Assembly: GCA_020638975.1 (NCBI GenBank)
Contig: JACKHN010000026.1
Coordinates: forward strand, 1-64,000
Direction of reading: 5' to 3'
DNA length: 64,000 nt
DNA from: Planctomycetaceae bacterium
GTDB taxonomy: Bacteria > Planctomycetota > Planctomycetia > Pirellulales > Pirellulaceae
The position numbers and the translations under genes are program-made. Numbering within the stretch: position 1 is the first letter of the stretch; the number at the start of each line of letters is the position of its first letter. This document shows, piece after piece, positions 43,315-51,979 of this stretch. The notes under the pieces are model-generated. The model was not told where the DNA came from and made no database searches. It saw nothing but the letters and a program-made list of their open reading frames with translations.

Positions 43315-44721
43315 TTAGCTTTCCGCAAACTCAGGATCGGGTATCAACTCGTCCGATGGCGTCGCGAGTTCATCCGAGACACGCGATTTCCCACCCGCCA
43401 GAAAATCCGTCCAACTTCGCTCCCAGGCATCGCAAGTTTTAAACACAAAACAGAAAGGGCTAACGATGTACTCATTAAAGAAGCTGTCGAAGTAGCCCCG
43501 CTCTAGCGCCCAACGAAACATCCAAGACCGCATCGACTCAGGAAGCAATCGTTCCCATATCGTCTTGTCGCGGGTCAAGTGCTCGCCAATCGCGTTCTCC
43601 AGGACGTTGTAGTCCCGCAGGAGTGAAGGTGCTCGGAGCAACTGCAAGGTGCGCAAACAGGCATGGCCGATGATGTGAACCAGTGCCAAGTATCGGAATC
43701 CGAAACCGATCTCGGCGACGATGATGCCCACCTGTGTTAGCGAAGCAAAGGCCAAGGCGCTTTTTACATCGGTCTGCACGCGAGCGGTGATCTCGGCGTA
43801 GAGTGCCGTTGTCACACCGATGACGACGACGGCCGCACTGAGCAGAAGTGAACTGGCCAATACGGAACCAACTCGCAGTAGGAGGAATGCTCCCAAATGA
43901 ACCGAGAGTGCACCATAGAAGATCGCGCTCGAAGGTGTCGGACCTTCCATCGCGCGCGGCAGCCAGCCCGAGAATGGCACTAATGCAGACTTGCCAGCAG
44001 CCGCGATCAATAGCAGCAGTCCGACAAACAAGGCTTGGTTCGATGTCAGGACGCCGACGCCTTCTGGCCACGCGCCGGCACCGGTTAGCCGTTCGAAGTC
44101 GCCCGCACCCGTCAGGTGATGCATTGCCAGCGCCGCGATCAAAAACGCAGCATCAGCGACGCGGTACACGGCCCAGACGCGGATTCCGTTTCGGACAGGG
44201 TTCTGGCGTTCGTGGTAGTACGCGACGAGCAAGGCCGACGAGAGTCCGACAAGTTCCCAACCGAAGAACAGTGTCTCGATCGTCCCCGCCAGCACCGAAA
44301 CGACCATTCCTAACAAGAAGAAAGCATAGAAGACGCAAAAGCGACCGAAGCCACTCTCTCGATGCAGATATCGGCTCGTAAAGGCTCCGATCGTCCCGCA
44401 CAAAACAAACGAGAGGATCACGAATGGAACCGAGAGTCGGTCGAAGATGAACTTCACGTGAAAGTGAAAGTGTTCCGCTTCGATGACGACCCAGTCGCCC
44501 ATTTCGATCGGAACCTCACGAATTCCCGTCGACAGCATGATGCCCAGGATTGACACCGCGCACGCCAGTCCCACAGCGACCGATGCTTGCATGCAACGGA
44601 TTGCGGAGCGTTCTCCAAGCGGTCGGCCAACCAGCGTAGTGACACCGAGTACCGCCAACAACACGGAAGGGGCGACGACCACACAGACGCCTAGCGGGTG
44701 GAGAAGTGACATGAATTCCAT
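43315..44721 (-). CDS. dabB: DabB-type NuoL-like proton-conducting subunit
   Basis: The 468-residue membrane protein of the NuoL family has TM5-like FFGWELVGLSSALLVAYYHE with the conserved Glu. The segment VPFSGWLPRAMEGPTPSSAI then FYGALSVHLGAFLLLR is characteristic of DabB, the partner of DabA in DAB inorganic-carbon pumps. It lacks the long C-terminal lateral helix of NuoL; the C-terminus is hydrophilic and acidic. In known DAB systems DabB couples proton (or sodium) flow to the DabA CO2-hydration reaction. Its gene sits 61 bp downstream of dabA on the same strand, the arrangement expected of one operon. Confidence 0.87.
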   Translation of the reverse strand: MEFMSLLHPLGVCVVVAPSVLLAVLGVTTLVGRPLGERSAIRCMQASVAVGLACAVSILGIMLSTGIREVPIEMGDWVVIEAEHFHFHVKFIFDRLSVPFVILSFVLCGTIGAFTSRYLHRESGFGRFCVFYAFFLLGMVVSVLAGTIETLFFGWELVGLSSALLVAYYHERQNPVRNGIRVWAVYRVADAAFLIAALAMHHLTGAGDFERLTGAGAWPEGVGVLTSNQALFVGLLLLIAAAGKSALVPFSGWLPRAMEGPTPSSAIFYGALSVHLGAFLLLRVGSVLASSLLLSAAVVVIGVTTALYAEITARVQTDVKSALAFASLTQVGIIVAEIGFGFRYLALVHIIGHACLRTLQLLRAPSLLRDYNVLENAIGEHLTRDKTIWERLLPESMRSWMFRWALERGYFDSFFNEYIVSPFCFVFKTCDAWERSWTDFLAGGKSRVSDELATPSDELIPDPEFAES

Positions 44722-44782
44722 AATGACTGCAAACCTTCTGTGAGTGCGGACTCAGCTTCGTTTTAGACGTGGTCGCGCCAAG

Positions 44783-47700
44783 CTAGGCCCAATCCCCGAT
44801 GAGCGCAAAGTCCAAGTGCTCGCGCCATCCTCGATACCAGTCCAAGGACGATGCAGCGTGAGGCAGAGTCGTTGATTCCGGCTTGTAGGGCACGAACGTA
44901 TTGTTGTGAAAGACTTGCAATGTGCCGGAGTGCGGATCAAGGATCGCTAACTGAGCCCATTCGTTCTGAAGAATGTTGCGGACGGTCTCGTTTCGAGCCA
45001 TGATCTTGCGGATGGCTTGCTCGGTGGTTTCGAGCACAAACACCAGCCGCATCGGATCGTGAATGTCAACTCCTTGCCACGGCAGCCCAGGACGCAGATC
45101 GCTGGCCGCTCCATCCATGACTCCCAGCAACGACGTCACGTTGTGCGGCAGTTTCGTTCCGCAGCCCCAACCAGAGTTGTCGATGTACGATAGCGTGTAT
45201 TGCAAGTTGATTCCCGCACATACGGGAACCACTGCGCCAAGGATGCGGCCCAGAATCGTGGCCTCTTCGTCATCCTGGGTGGGATCGTAGGACATCAGGA
45301 ACGGTCGGCGATCCAGATACAGTCCGCGGAATCGTGGCCAGCGACCCACAATGCATAACGCATTCGTCGAGTTGCCGTACTCGGGCCGCGTCTGTGCTAA
45401 ATCTTCCGAGCGTTCCTCGACGTGGCGCAACGCACCGTCCAAGGAAATATCGAGCGGAGCCAGATCGAACCGTCGGCACCGTTCGTGAGCATTCCGCCGA
45501 CACGCTTCTTCCAGTGTTAGTTTCGCCGCCTCGAAGTCATGCAAGTGGTCGCGACGCATGAGGTCCAGGTCGAAGAACGTGATGGAGTCGGTGCATGTGT
45601 TGTGCATGCCACCGATAAAGTAAGTCTCGTCCGGGATTGCTAATCCGTTCTTGCTAAGGATCGCTCGAACTCGAACATCGTTTAAAATCACCGCCAGTGC
45701 GCGAGCATTGGGGCCTCCGGCCTGTCCTGAACAGGCACCGCAGTCGTAGCAGGACTTATGGGGATTGTTAAGGCACGCCGAACTATGTCCGAGAATCAAA
45801 ACGAGCCGCGCAAAGTTGGATGTCAGCCCAATATCCCGGAGCGCTCGCTCGCCCATGTCAGCCATTTCTGCCAAGCTGAATCCGATTCCATCGCCCTCCG
45901 AGCTAGGAGTTGATTCCAAGCGTTCTAGCCGCAGACGGGTGACGTTCGGAGCTTCGACAAAACTGCTGGCGGTTCTACGGAGCTGAGCTGCAAACCGAGG
46001 AAATAGAATCCGGGCCACTAATGGGACCGTCGCCAACGCACCAGCTCCCGTTGCTAAGAGTGCGCCTGCGGCAAAGTTTCGACTGCCAACGTGAACGGAA
46101 TGGGATGCGGTACCCAATGCGCGCCGCGCCACAGCACGGCGTCGATGTGTTTCCTCGAGATTGTAGACGACATCCTCGACGACCCAACGCGTCGGCTTAA
46201 TCACAACGGGGCAGAGCGCGGCAAAGTGTGCATCGGCTGCTCCCCGATAGTACATAGGCACGCCATAAAAACCCGCCGTGCCGAATGTCTCGACGTCCGG
46301 TGCGACTTCTTCTAGGTGCCGCCGGAACGATTCTTCTCGTGCGTCGATGCAGAAGGTGGCTTGAAAACGAGGTTTAGAAACCTCGATTGGGGCTCGTCTT
46401 ACGCGAGCCGCAATGGCGTCCAAGGCGTGCGTGCGAAATCGTCGTTCAAAAGTGATATGCAATAGCCGACGCCGCTCCAGGCCCGAAAACGCAGTAACTT
46501 CCGCGACCAGAGCCTCCCAATCGGCCTGTGACAAGCCGTGTAGATCGCGTGGCAGCCAGCCTCGCACTTGAGCCAATTGGAACAACATAAACGCCGTCTG
46601 GTCGATGGTTAGATGTTCCTCCGACGTTTCACGCGGTGGAACGACCGTTCGCAATTTTGCGAGAGGCTGCTCAATCTGCAACTCCTGCGTTGCAACATTA
46701 GGCCGCGTTGCAAGGTGAGTGAGTGCGATGCGTTCGAGGATCAGACGAACTGCGAGGAACTCGATCAGCGTGCCAGGTGCGACGCTACGAGGAACACGAT
46801 CGGGCCTGACTTCGAGTTGCCAGAGCATCCCGGCCCAACCACGCAGCGCTAACAGAGTCGCCGAAATGAACATATCGGCTTCGGTCTCGTCAACGCCCAA
46901 CATTTGTAATGACTCGCCAATGCTTTCGATCGGCGTCATACCAGCGATTTCGAGGCGTTCGATCTCTGCCTTCAGTCCACGCAGCCAACGATCCGGAGGA
47001 CCTTTGCCCTGTCCGTAATATGCTTTGAAGGCGCGGAAGTAGCCCTGATCACGCCCAGGCAACATCCAACCGGCGAAACCTTGGTCGACGAAACAAGCCG
47101 TGAAGCGGGTTAGCGCTTCATGCACCAACCGGTCACTGTCCTCACCCGTTGCCTCGAGGATAGCATCACGGTGACGCAGCCAACGCTGAGTTGGAGTGTT
47201 ATTCTCCATGACGCGTTCTACACCGCGCTGGCAGACGTGCCAAAGTAGGTGCAGTGTATACGCTTCCCAAGTATCGTCGCTCCACGATTCAAGTTGCGAC
47301 TTTCCGAACGCCTCGAACAACCGTTGGACGACTTCACGTATGCGTTGATCCTCGCTGGCATCCGCTGAAATGCGTGCCGCTTGTCGAGTGGAAGCTCCGT
47401 TACGCAAGTCACGCATGACCCAGTGACGGGTTTCTTCGATCGTCCGTTCGCGGTTGAGCCCTGGTGCGTCGGCGCGAAATTTCCTCAACGCATCGGATTC
47501 CGCAATCAACCATTCCAACTCGGTTACGTCGGCCATCCGCAAGGTATACTGCAGCATTGCCAAACGCATATGGTATCGAGTGCCGAGAAATCCGATGAGC
47601 ACGTCGGCTGAATCGCCGAGGTCTTCCAGCAACACGGCGGACAGTTCTTCAACTCGCTTGCGACTGTGCGCGAGCTTCTCCCGATAATAGTTCGCTGGCA

Positions 47701-47941
47701 TGTAGGGGCGGCAACCGTAGAGCTTGGCTCCCTGCTTTAAGCCTTCATGAAAGGGAAGATGCTCCAACGCCTGCAAGGTATTGAGAAACGCAAATGCCGT
47801 AATTGGGCCCTGCATGGGAAGAAGTAGAGCCGCTCGCTCAATGATCTGCTTAAGTCGCGTCGGATCAATCGCGGCGCAAGCCGCGACAGGCTCGACCTCA
47901 GAATCTTCATTGCACTCGATACCCATTGCAGTACCGTTCAT
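44783..47941 (-). CDS. dabA: DabA (DUF2309/UPF0753), inorganic carbon accumulation subunit
   Basis: The 1052-residue protein is of the DUF2309 family. The zinc site, in the pattern of the beta-carbonic-anhydrase-like site of DabA, is intact: C531 and D533 in FQATFCIDAREESFRRH, H719 in ILGHSSACLNNPHKS and C734 in SCYDCGACSGQ. These spacings (2 and 15 residues) match those reported for Halothiobacillus DabA. The protein is longer than the roughly 800 residues of many DabA, mostly by added N-terminal and mid-region helices. In known systems the DabA/DabB pair hydrates CO2 to bicarbonate in the cytoplasm one way, driven by ion flow. No Rubisco or carboxysome genes are in the window, so the bicarbonate probably feeds anaplerosis or pH balance here. 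Confidence 0.93.
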   Translation of the reverse strand: MNGTAMGIECNEDSEVEPVAACAAIDPTRLKQIIERAALLLPMQGPITAFAFLNTLQALEHLPFHEGLKQGAKLYGCRPYMPANYYREKLAHSRKRVEELSAVLLEDLGDSADVLIGFLGTRYHMRLAMLQYTLRMADVTELEWLIAESDALRKFRADAPGLNRERTIEETRHWVMRDLRNGASTRQAARISADASEDQRIREVVQRLFEAFGKSQLESWSDDTWEAYTLHLLWHVCQRGVERVMENNTPTQRWLRHRDAILEATGEDSDRLVHEALTRFTACFVDQGFAGWMLPGRDQGYFRAFKAYYGQGKGPPDRWLRGLKAEIERLEIAGMTPIESIGESLQMLGVDETEADMFISATLLALRGWAGMLWQLEVRPDRVPRSVAPGTLIEFLAVRLILERIALTHLATRPNVATQELQIEQPLAKLRTVVPPRETSEEHLTIDQTAFMLFQLAQVRGWLPRDLHGLSQADWEALVAEVTAFSGLERRRLLHITFERRFRTHALDAIAARVRRAPIEVSKPRFQATFCIDAREESFRRHLEEVAPDVETFGTAGFYGVPMYYRGAADAHFAALCPVVIKPTRWVVEDVVYNLEETHRRRAVARRALGTASHSVHVGSRNFAAGALLATGAGALATVPLVARILFPRFAAQLRRTASSFVEAPNVTRLRLERLESTPSSEGDGIGFSLAEMADMGERALRDIGLTSNFARLVLILGHSSACLNNPHKSCYDCGACSGQAGGPNARALAVILNDVRVRAILSKNGLAIPDETYFIGGMHNTCTDSITFFDLDLMRRDHLHDFEAAKLTLEEACRRNAHERCRRFDLAPLDISLDGALRHVEERSEDLAQTRPEYGNSTNALCIVGRWPRFRGLYLDRRPFLMSYDPTQDDEEATILGRILGAVVPVCAGINLQYTLSYIDNSGWGCGTKLPHNVTSLLGVMDGAASDLRPGLPWQGVDIHDPMRLVFVLETTEQAIRKIMARNETVRNILQNEWAQLAILDPHSGTLQVFHNNTFVPYKPESTTLPHAASSLDWYRGWREHLDFALIGDWA

Positions 47942-47977
47942 GGCTCGTTGCGCATTGCACGCATCTCCAAAAACATG

Positions 47978-48748
47978 TTATCCAGCATTCGTTTCAATCC
48001 GCCCCAACAGTCTTAGGATGCCATCGAGGATCGTAAGCGGATGAGGCGGACAGCCGGGGATGTAGAGGTCTACGGACAGAATTGAGTCGACGCCGTTGTT
48101 CTGCTCGTCATGATCGACAAACGGCCCGCCGCTAATGGCGCATGCCCCGACAGCGATTACAAACTTCGGCGAGGGTGTCGCGGCGTACGTCTTTTCCAAC
48201 GCCAACTTCATGTTCTGCGTCACGGGGCCTGTCACAATCAGGCCATCCGCGTGACGCGGCGACGCGACGATCTTGACTCCGAAGCGACCGAGATCAAAGA
48301 CAAGTGTTCCCAGCACGTTGATATCTGCTTCACAGGCGTTACAGCCTCCCGCGCTGACTTGCCGCAGTTGCAGCGAGCGTCCAAAGATCTTGCGACTCTT
48401 CTCGTCGATCGAGTGAGCCAATTCAAATGCCCTACCGTCCGTGACCAGCCCTTCACGAGTGCGGGTGGCGAGCCGGAAGTCTTGGGTGTACTCGATCGCT
48501 CCTTCAGGACAAGCATCCATACAATCGGTGCAGAAGAGGCAACGACCGAGGTCGATCTTCATGTCGCCATCCATCGTAATTGCGTCCGTCGGACAAGCAT
48601 CGACGCACTTCGCACAGCCCTCCGGACACTTCTTCGAATCGATCACGGGCAAGCCGCGATACCGCTCGGGCAGCTTTGGCATCTCCCCGTCCGGAAACGG
48701 GATTGTCCGATAACCTTGTTTGATGCGTTCGTTGATGATGTTGAGCAT
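47978..48748 (-). CDS. HycG/HyfI-like Fe-S subunit with N-terminal two-cluster ferredoxin
   Basis: The start is set at MLNIINERIKQGYRTIPFPD (24 codons into the longest frame, where family similarity begins). The N-terminal half has two 4Fe-4S motifs, C-P-E-G-C-AKCVDACP and CLFCTDCMDACP, as in HycF/NuoI. The C-terminal half is NuoB-like and keeps its cluster ligands: SAGGCNACEADINVLG, GACAISGGP and PGCPPHPLTILDG. HycF- and HycG-like modules are thus fused in one 256-residue protein. It lies between the large-subunit gene and dabA (37 bp before the latter), in the same operon. It would pass electrons between an unknown donor and the hydrogenase-like large subunit. Confidence 0.88.
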   Translation of the reverse strand: MLNIINERIKQGYRTIPFPDGEMPKLPERYRGLPVIDSKKCPEGCAKCVDACPTDAITMDGDMKIDLGRCLFCTDCMDACPEGAIEYTQDFRLATRTREGLVTDGRAFELAHSIDEKSRKIFGRSLQLRQVSAGGCNACEADINVLGTLVFDLGRFGVKIVASPRHADGLIVTGPVTQNMKLALEKTYAATPSPKFVIAVGACAISGGPFVDHDEQNNGVDSILSVDLYIPGCPPHPLTILDGILRLLGRIETNAG

Positions 48749-48834
48749 GATTCTTGGTGTTTCCGATGTAACCCGAAGTGTGAGCGAGGATCTGTCCGAT
48801 GCGTGCGTCGCCTCGCTCACGCGTCGGGTTACGA

Positions 48835-50376
48835 TTACAAATCGTGTCCGCAGTAACTCAGGTTGAAACTCTTGTTACACAACGGAAAGTCCGAAATCTG
48901 TTGATTTCTTAACGACATCGCCAAAGCAATCCAGTTATGAAAACTTGGGTCGACGACTTTATAGTGAGCGAATGCGCCATCGTGATCGGTAATGGCCACA
49001 TGGCAGATTTCCCCACGCCAGCCCTCCACGATCGAGACGACGATCGAGTCACCCTTCATGGGGCCGATGTCGCGCCGCGAATCCCCGCGCGGAAGCTGCT
49101 GAAGCGACTCAAGCAAGTACTCGCAGGATCGTTGGACCTCAAGATGCCGAACGTAAGCTCGGGCAAATGCGTCGCCGGTATGCCAAGTCGAGATCGGAAG
49201 CTGAGCGAAGCGATAGTATCCCGATGGGAAGTCTCGCCGCGCATCGCGGTCGCTTCCCGAGGCTCGCCCCGCCATTCCGATGACTCCCAACTGCCGCACC
49301 ATGTCGAGTGGAACGATGCCGGTGTTCTCGAACCGAGCCATGACTGACGCCGACGACCACAACAGATTTGCAGCTCCGGTGACGTCGCGATATGCCCCGG
49401 TGATCCGCTTCTGGAGTTCGGCGGCCATCGCGTCATCAATATCGAAGGCCGTGCCTCCAGGTCGCACGAGTCCGCGTCCGAATCGGCTACCGCAGATCAA
49501 GGCCGTGGCGTTCAGGTAATCGCCACGAATGCGACCGCAAAACGAGAGCGTAGGAAGATAGCCGACGTCGCCAGCCAAGGCACCAATGTCGCCGGTGTGA
49601 TTCGCCAGTCTTTCCAACTCCAATGCGATCACTCGAATGGCCTGAGACCGCAAAGGTGCTGCCGCGCCCGCGAGCGCCTCGACGGCTTGGCAATAGGCGG
49701 TAGCATGCCCGATCGATGTATCGCCGGAGAGTGTCTCCATGTAGTGCAGCGTCCGCTTGTCCGGGCCGCCGACCAATCGTCGCTCGATGCCGCGATGCTG
49801 AAAACCGAGTTCTATTTCGAGCGTGAACACGACTTCGCCATGACACTGAAACCGAAAGTGACCGGGTTCAATGACGCCCGCATGCACGGGACCAACGGCA
49901 ACTTCGTGAATCTGGTTCCCTTGAACTTTGAAGTAATCGGTTCCCAGTGGTTGCACGGAAGGCAAGATCTGATCGCCGACCGACCGATTCCACGCGTCGT
50001 GACCTTCCCGGTAGGAGCGATGAAATCGGATGGGCTTTAACCAAGGATGATCCTCGGGGACAACGCCCCACTGTTCCGCGAGTTCCCGCTCGAACCAATG
50101 GGCTTTCGCAACCTGCCTGGTCAGTGAAGGGTAGCGGTCACCAACATCCATCGCGAACAAATCGATCGCACCTGTGGAAGCGTTACTTGTGGCAGCGATC
50201 ACCCGCAGTGATTGCGAGCCTCCCGGCATACCGAACAGTGCCGATAATTCAACGCTAGGCGACGCGGTGAGCGTGCTCAGCGTCTCGGCAAAGACCTCGT
50301 AAGGCACGACCGGAACCTCGGCCACTGCGACGGGCTGACCATTTGCGGTTCTTAGGCTGTCAATCGTCGTGGTCAT
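48835..50376 (-). CDS. NiFe-hydrogenase/NuoCD-like large subunit lacking nickel ligands (Ehr type)
   Basis: The 513-residue protein resembles HycE/HyfG: a NuoC-like N-terminus (HWFERELAEQWGVVPEDHP) joined to a NuoD-like body (ELGFQHRGIERRLV, RVIALELERLANHTGDIGA). The first nickel motif CGIC of hydrogenases is replaced by S217-G-D-T220 in METLSGDTSIGHATAY. The C-terminal DPCxxC is replaced by LCNKSFNLSYCGHDL. No nickel site can form, so this is not a hydrogenase. Such proteins occur in 'Ehr' complexes, described as energy-converting-hydrogenase-related. It overlaps the upstream regulator by 4 bp. It probably moves electrons or protons in a complex with the HyfB/C/E/F homologues. Confidence 0.87.
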   Translation of the reverse strand: MTTTIDSLRTANGQPVAVAEVPVVPYEVFAETLSTLTASPSVELSALFGMPGGSQSLRVIAATSNASTGAIDLFAMDVGDRYPSLTRQVAKAHWFERELAEQWGVVPEDHPWLKPIRFHRSYREGHDAWNRSVGDQILPSVQPLGTDYFKVQGNQIHEVAVGPVHAGVIEPGHFRFQCHGEVVFTLEIELGFQHRGIERRLVGGPDKRTLHYMETLSGDTSIGHATAYCQAVEALAGAAAPLRSQAIRVIALELERLANHTGDIGALAGDVGYLPTLSFCGRIRGDYLNATALICGSRFGRGLVRPGGTAFDIDDAMAAELQKRITGAYRDVTGAANLLWSSASVMARFENTGIVPLDMVRQLGVIGMAGRASGSDRDARRDFPSGYYRFAQLPISTWHTGDAFARAYVRHLEVQRSCEYLLESLQQLPRGDSRRDIGPMKGDSIVVSIVEGWRGEICHVAITDHDGAFAHYKVVDPSFHNWIALAMSLRNQQISDFPLCNKSFNLSYCGHDL

Positions 50377-51074
50377 TGCGGCGTCGCCTCCTGATGCTGC
50401 TCGACGAATGCTTGTTCGGCAGCGCGAACTGCGGAGACGAGACGAGTTCTATCCGGACGGGTGGCTAACAACGCGCGAAAGTCCGGTGAGTTCAATACGC
50501 TGGCCAACCTTGCTAACAGTTGCAAGTGTTCATGGACGGTGGGACAAATCATTAAAAAGAGCGTGTCGACCAGCTTGCCATCTCCCGCTTGGTAATCAAG
50601 TGGATTCGAGAGGTAACACACGCGAACAACCGAAACATTGCCTGGCAGCACAACCGGATAGCGTGGGTGAGGAATCGCGATCCCGTCGCCGATCGCCGTA
50701 CCTCCCGCCTTCTCGCGGGCCATTAGCAAGTCCAATAATGTTTCTCGGTCAAACTCAGGTGGCATCGGCAAATCGTTGATCGCCGCGCGAAAGACCTCAA
50801 ATCGGTCAGCACCTTCGACACGCACGGCAATGCCGCCGCGCGAGATGCTCTCCGACAAGCTGACCTCGGACACATGGTCGCCGTTGATCTCCTGAAAGAT
50901 CTCCGGCGAGAACGAGCGTTGTTGGATGGCAGCCCATTCAAGCAGGTCGGCACGCGGGAACCGGTACTGCGAATTTACTTCAACCGCTGGTAGGTTCTCG
51001 TAACGAACCCAACGAGCGACCGTGTTCTCGGATACGGAAAACAAGCGAGCGACTTGAGCTAATGTAAGTTGCAT
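50373..51074 (-). CDS. HTH domain fused to PTS EIIA (Fru/Ntr-type) domain
   Basis: The 233-residue protein has a MerR/excisionase-like helix-turn-helix (residues 3-50, LTLAQVARLFSVSENTVARW, followed by YRFPRADLLEW). A PTS EIIA type 2 domain (about 72-225) carries phospho-acceptor H136 in AIGDGIAIPHPR. Similar DNA-binding-EIIA(Ntr-like) fusions respond to phosphorylation state in other bacteria. No other PTS gene lies in the window. It is the first gene of the minus arm and overlaps the large-subunit gene by 4 bp (ATGA), so it is translated with the pump genes and may act as their autoregulator or sensor of the energy/nitrogen state. Confidence 0.85.
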   Translation of the reverse strand: MQLTLAQVARLFSVSENTVARWVRYENLPAVEVNSQYRFPRADLLEWAAIQQRSFSPEIFQEINGDHVSEVSLSESISRGGIAVRVEGADRFEVFRAAINDLPMPPEFDRETLLDLLMAREKAGGTAIGDGIAIPHPRYPVVLPGNVSVVRVCYLSNPLDYQAGDGKLVDTLFLMICPTVHEHLQLLARLASVLNSPDFRALLATRPDRTRLVSAVRAAEQAFVEQHQEATPQ

Positions 51075-51185
51075 GATTGATTTTCTCGCGTCTCACCGTC
51101 GAGTAAAACGAACGCCGATCGAAACCCACTGCTGCGACACGCATATCATTATCGAACATGTGGAGCGACTGGAAGTGGGTTTTGC

Positions 51186-51200
51186 ATTACAAATACGTAA
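51186..51200 (+). promoter_or_regulatory. Operator box 1, ATTACAAATACGTAA (TTAC-N6-GTAA)
   Basis: Interrupted palindrome TTAC-N6-GTAA, preceded by C (CATTACAAA), which resembles the CusR/HprR box CATTACAAAATTGTAATG of OmpR-family regulators. Lies 108 bp before the response regulator start. Confidence 0.55.
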
Positions 51201-51224
51201 CATACGGCAAGGCATCAGCGCTGG

Positions 51225-51239
51225 ATTACAAATCCGTAA
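51225..51239 (+). promoter_or_regulatory. Operator box 2, ATTACAAATCCGTAA (TTAC-N6-GTAA)
   Basis: Matches box 1 at 14 of 15 positions, with starts 39 bp apart (nearly four helical turns), so two regulator dimers would sit on the same face. Lies 69 bp before the response regulator start. Confidence 0.55.
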
Positions 51240-51307
51240 GGAACCTGAATCTCGCTCTCCACGGTGTCTCACAATTACGACATAATCAGCATCGTGCAGG
51301 TGCAGCC

Positions 51308-51979
51308 ATGAAACTTTTATTGGTCGAAGATGACCCACTCCTTGGAAAGTCGCTACAGAAAGGACTGTCCGAGGCGGGACACGACTGTCAATGGACGACC
51401 TCGGGCAAAGAGGCAGTTCAGCGGGCAACGACGGAGTCGTTCAACGTGATTGTCCTCGACTTAATGCTTCCGGACGTGGGCGGCTTGAGCGTCTTGCAGG
51501 ACTTGCGACAGGCGGGAATCCATACACCGGTCCTCATTCTGACCGCGCTCGGGTCGGTTGCGGAACGTGTCAGCGGATTGCGAGCGGGCGCGGACGACTA
51601 TCTGGTGAAGCCGTTCGCCTTTGCGGAACTCGCAGCACGCTTGGAGGCCTTGGGGCGGCGCGGCGTCGGTATTGCGAAAAGCGAATTGCACGACTCGTCG
51701 TTAGTGATCGATCTGCGGACGCGCCGCGCGACTCGCGACGGACGGGATATCGACCTGACACCAACTGAATTTCGACTATTAGAGTTCTTGATGCGGCACG
51801 CCAATCAAACGGTCACTCGTCGCATGCTATGCGAGCACCTCTGGGATGCTGATTGGGAAGGCGTGACGAACGTAATCGAAGTTCACATCAACCGCCTGCG
51901 TGCAAAAGTTGATCGCAACTTCGCGAGTCCCCTGATCCACACGGTGCGAGGACTAGGATATGCCTACCGAAGCGAATAG
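51308..51979 (+). CDS. OmpR/PhoB-family response regulator
   Basis: The 223-residue protein starts at MKLLLVEDDPLLGKS (an upstream open extension has no site). The receiver domain has acidic pocket ED at 7-9, phospho-acceptor D51 in VIVLDLMLPDVGG, and K101 in LVKPF. The C-terminal winged helix (about 125-222) has LTPTEFRLLEFLMRHANQTV and NVIEVHINRLRAKVD with IHTVRGLGYAYR. It is encoded divergently to the DAB/Hyf minus arm, with the sensor kinase overlapping by 20 bp. It most likely binds the two TTAC-N6-GTAA boxes upstream and controls both arms. Confidence 0.93.
   Translation: MKLLLVEDDPLLGKSLQKGLSEAGHDCQWTTSGKEAVQRATTESFNVIVLDLMLPDVGGLSVLQDLRQAGIHTPVLILTALGSVAERVSGLRAGADDYLVKPFAFAELAARLEALGRRGVGIAKSELHDSSLVIDLRTRRATRDGRDIDLTPTEFRLLEFLMRHANQTVTRRMLCEHLWDADWEGVTNVIEVHINRLRAKVDRNFASPLIHTVRGLGYAYRSE

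Larger units (their letters stand above)
51075..51307. promoter_or_regulatory. Shared divergent promoter region of the DAB/Hyf locus
   Basis: The 233-bp gap separates the minus arm (HTH-EIIA to SulP) from the plus arm (response regulator to HyfF). It carries two near-identical 15-bp boxes. No -35/-10 pair was fixed with confidence. All genes of the locus can be driven from here, as gaps within each arm are short except for the 192 bp before the SulP gene. Confidence 0.6.

Noticed and set aside
44783..47941. Carboxysome or Calvin-cycle locus
   Set aside because: DabA alone does not imply it; no Rubisco, phosphoribulokinase or shell protein is in the window.
48835..50376. True NiFe hydrogenase
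   Set aside because: The nickel-ligand Cys of both motifs are not in place (CGIC is SGDT), and no hydrogenase maturation genes are present.
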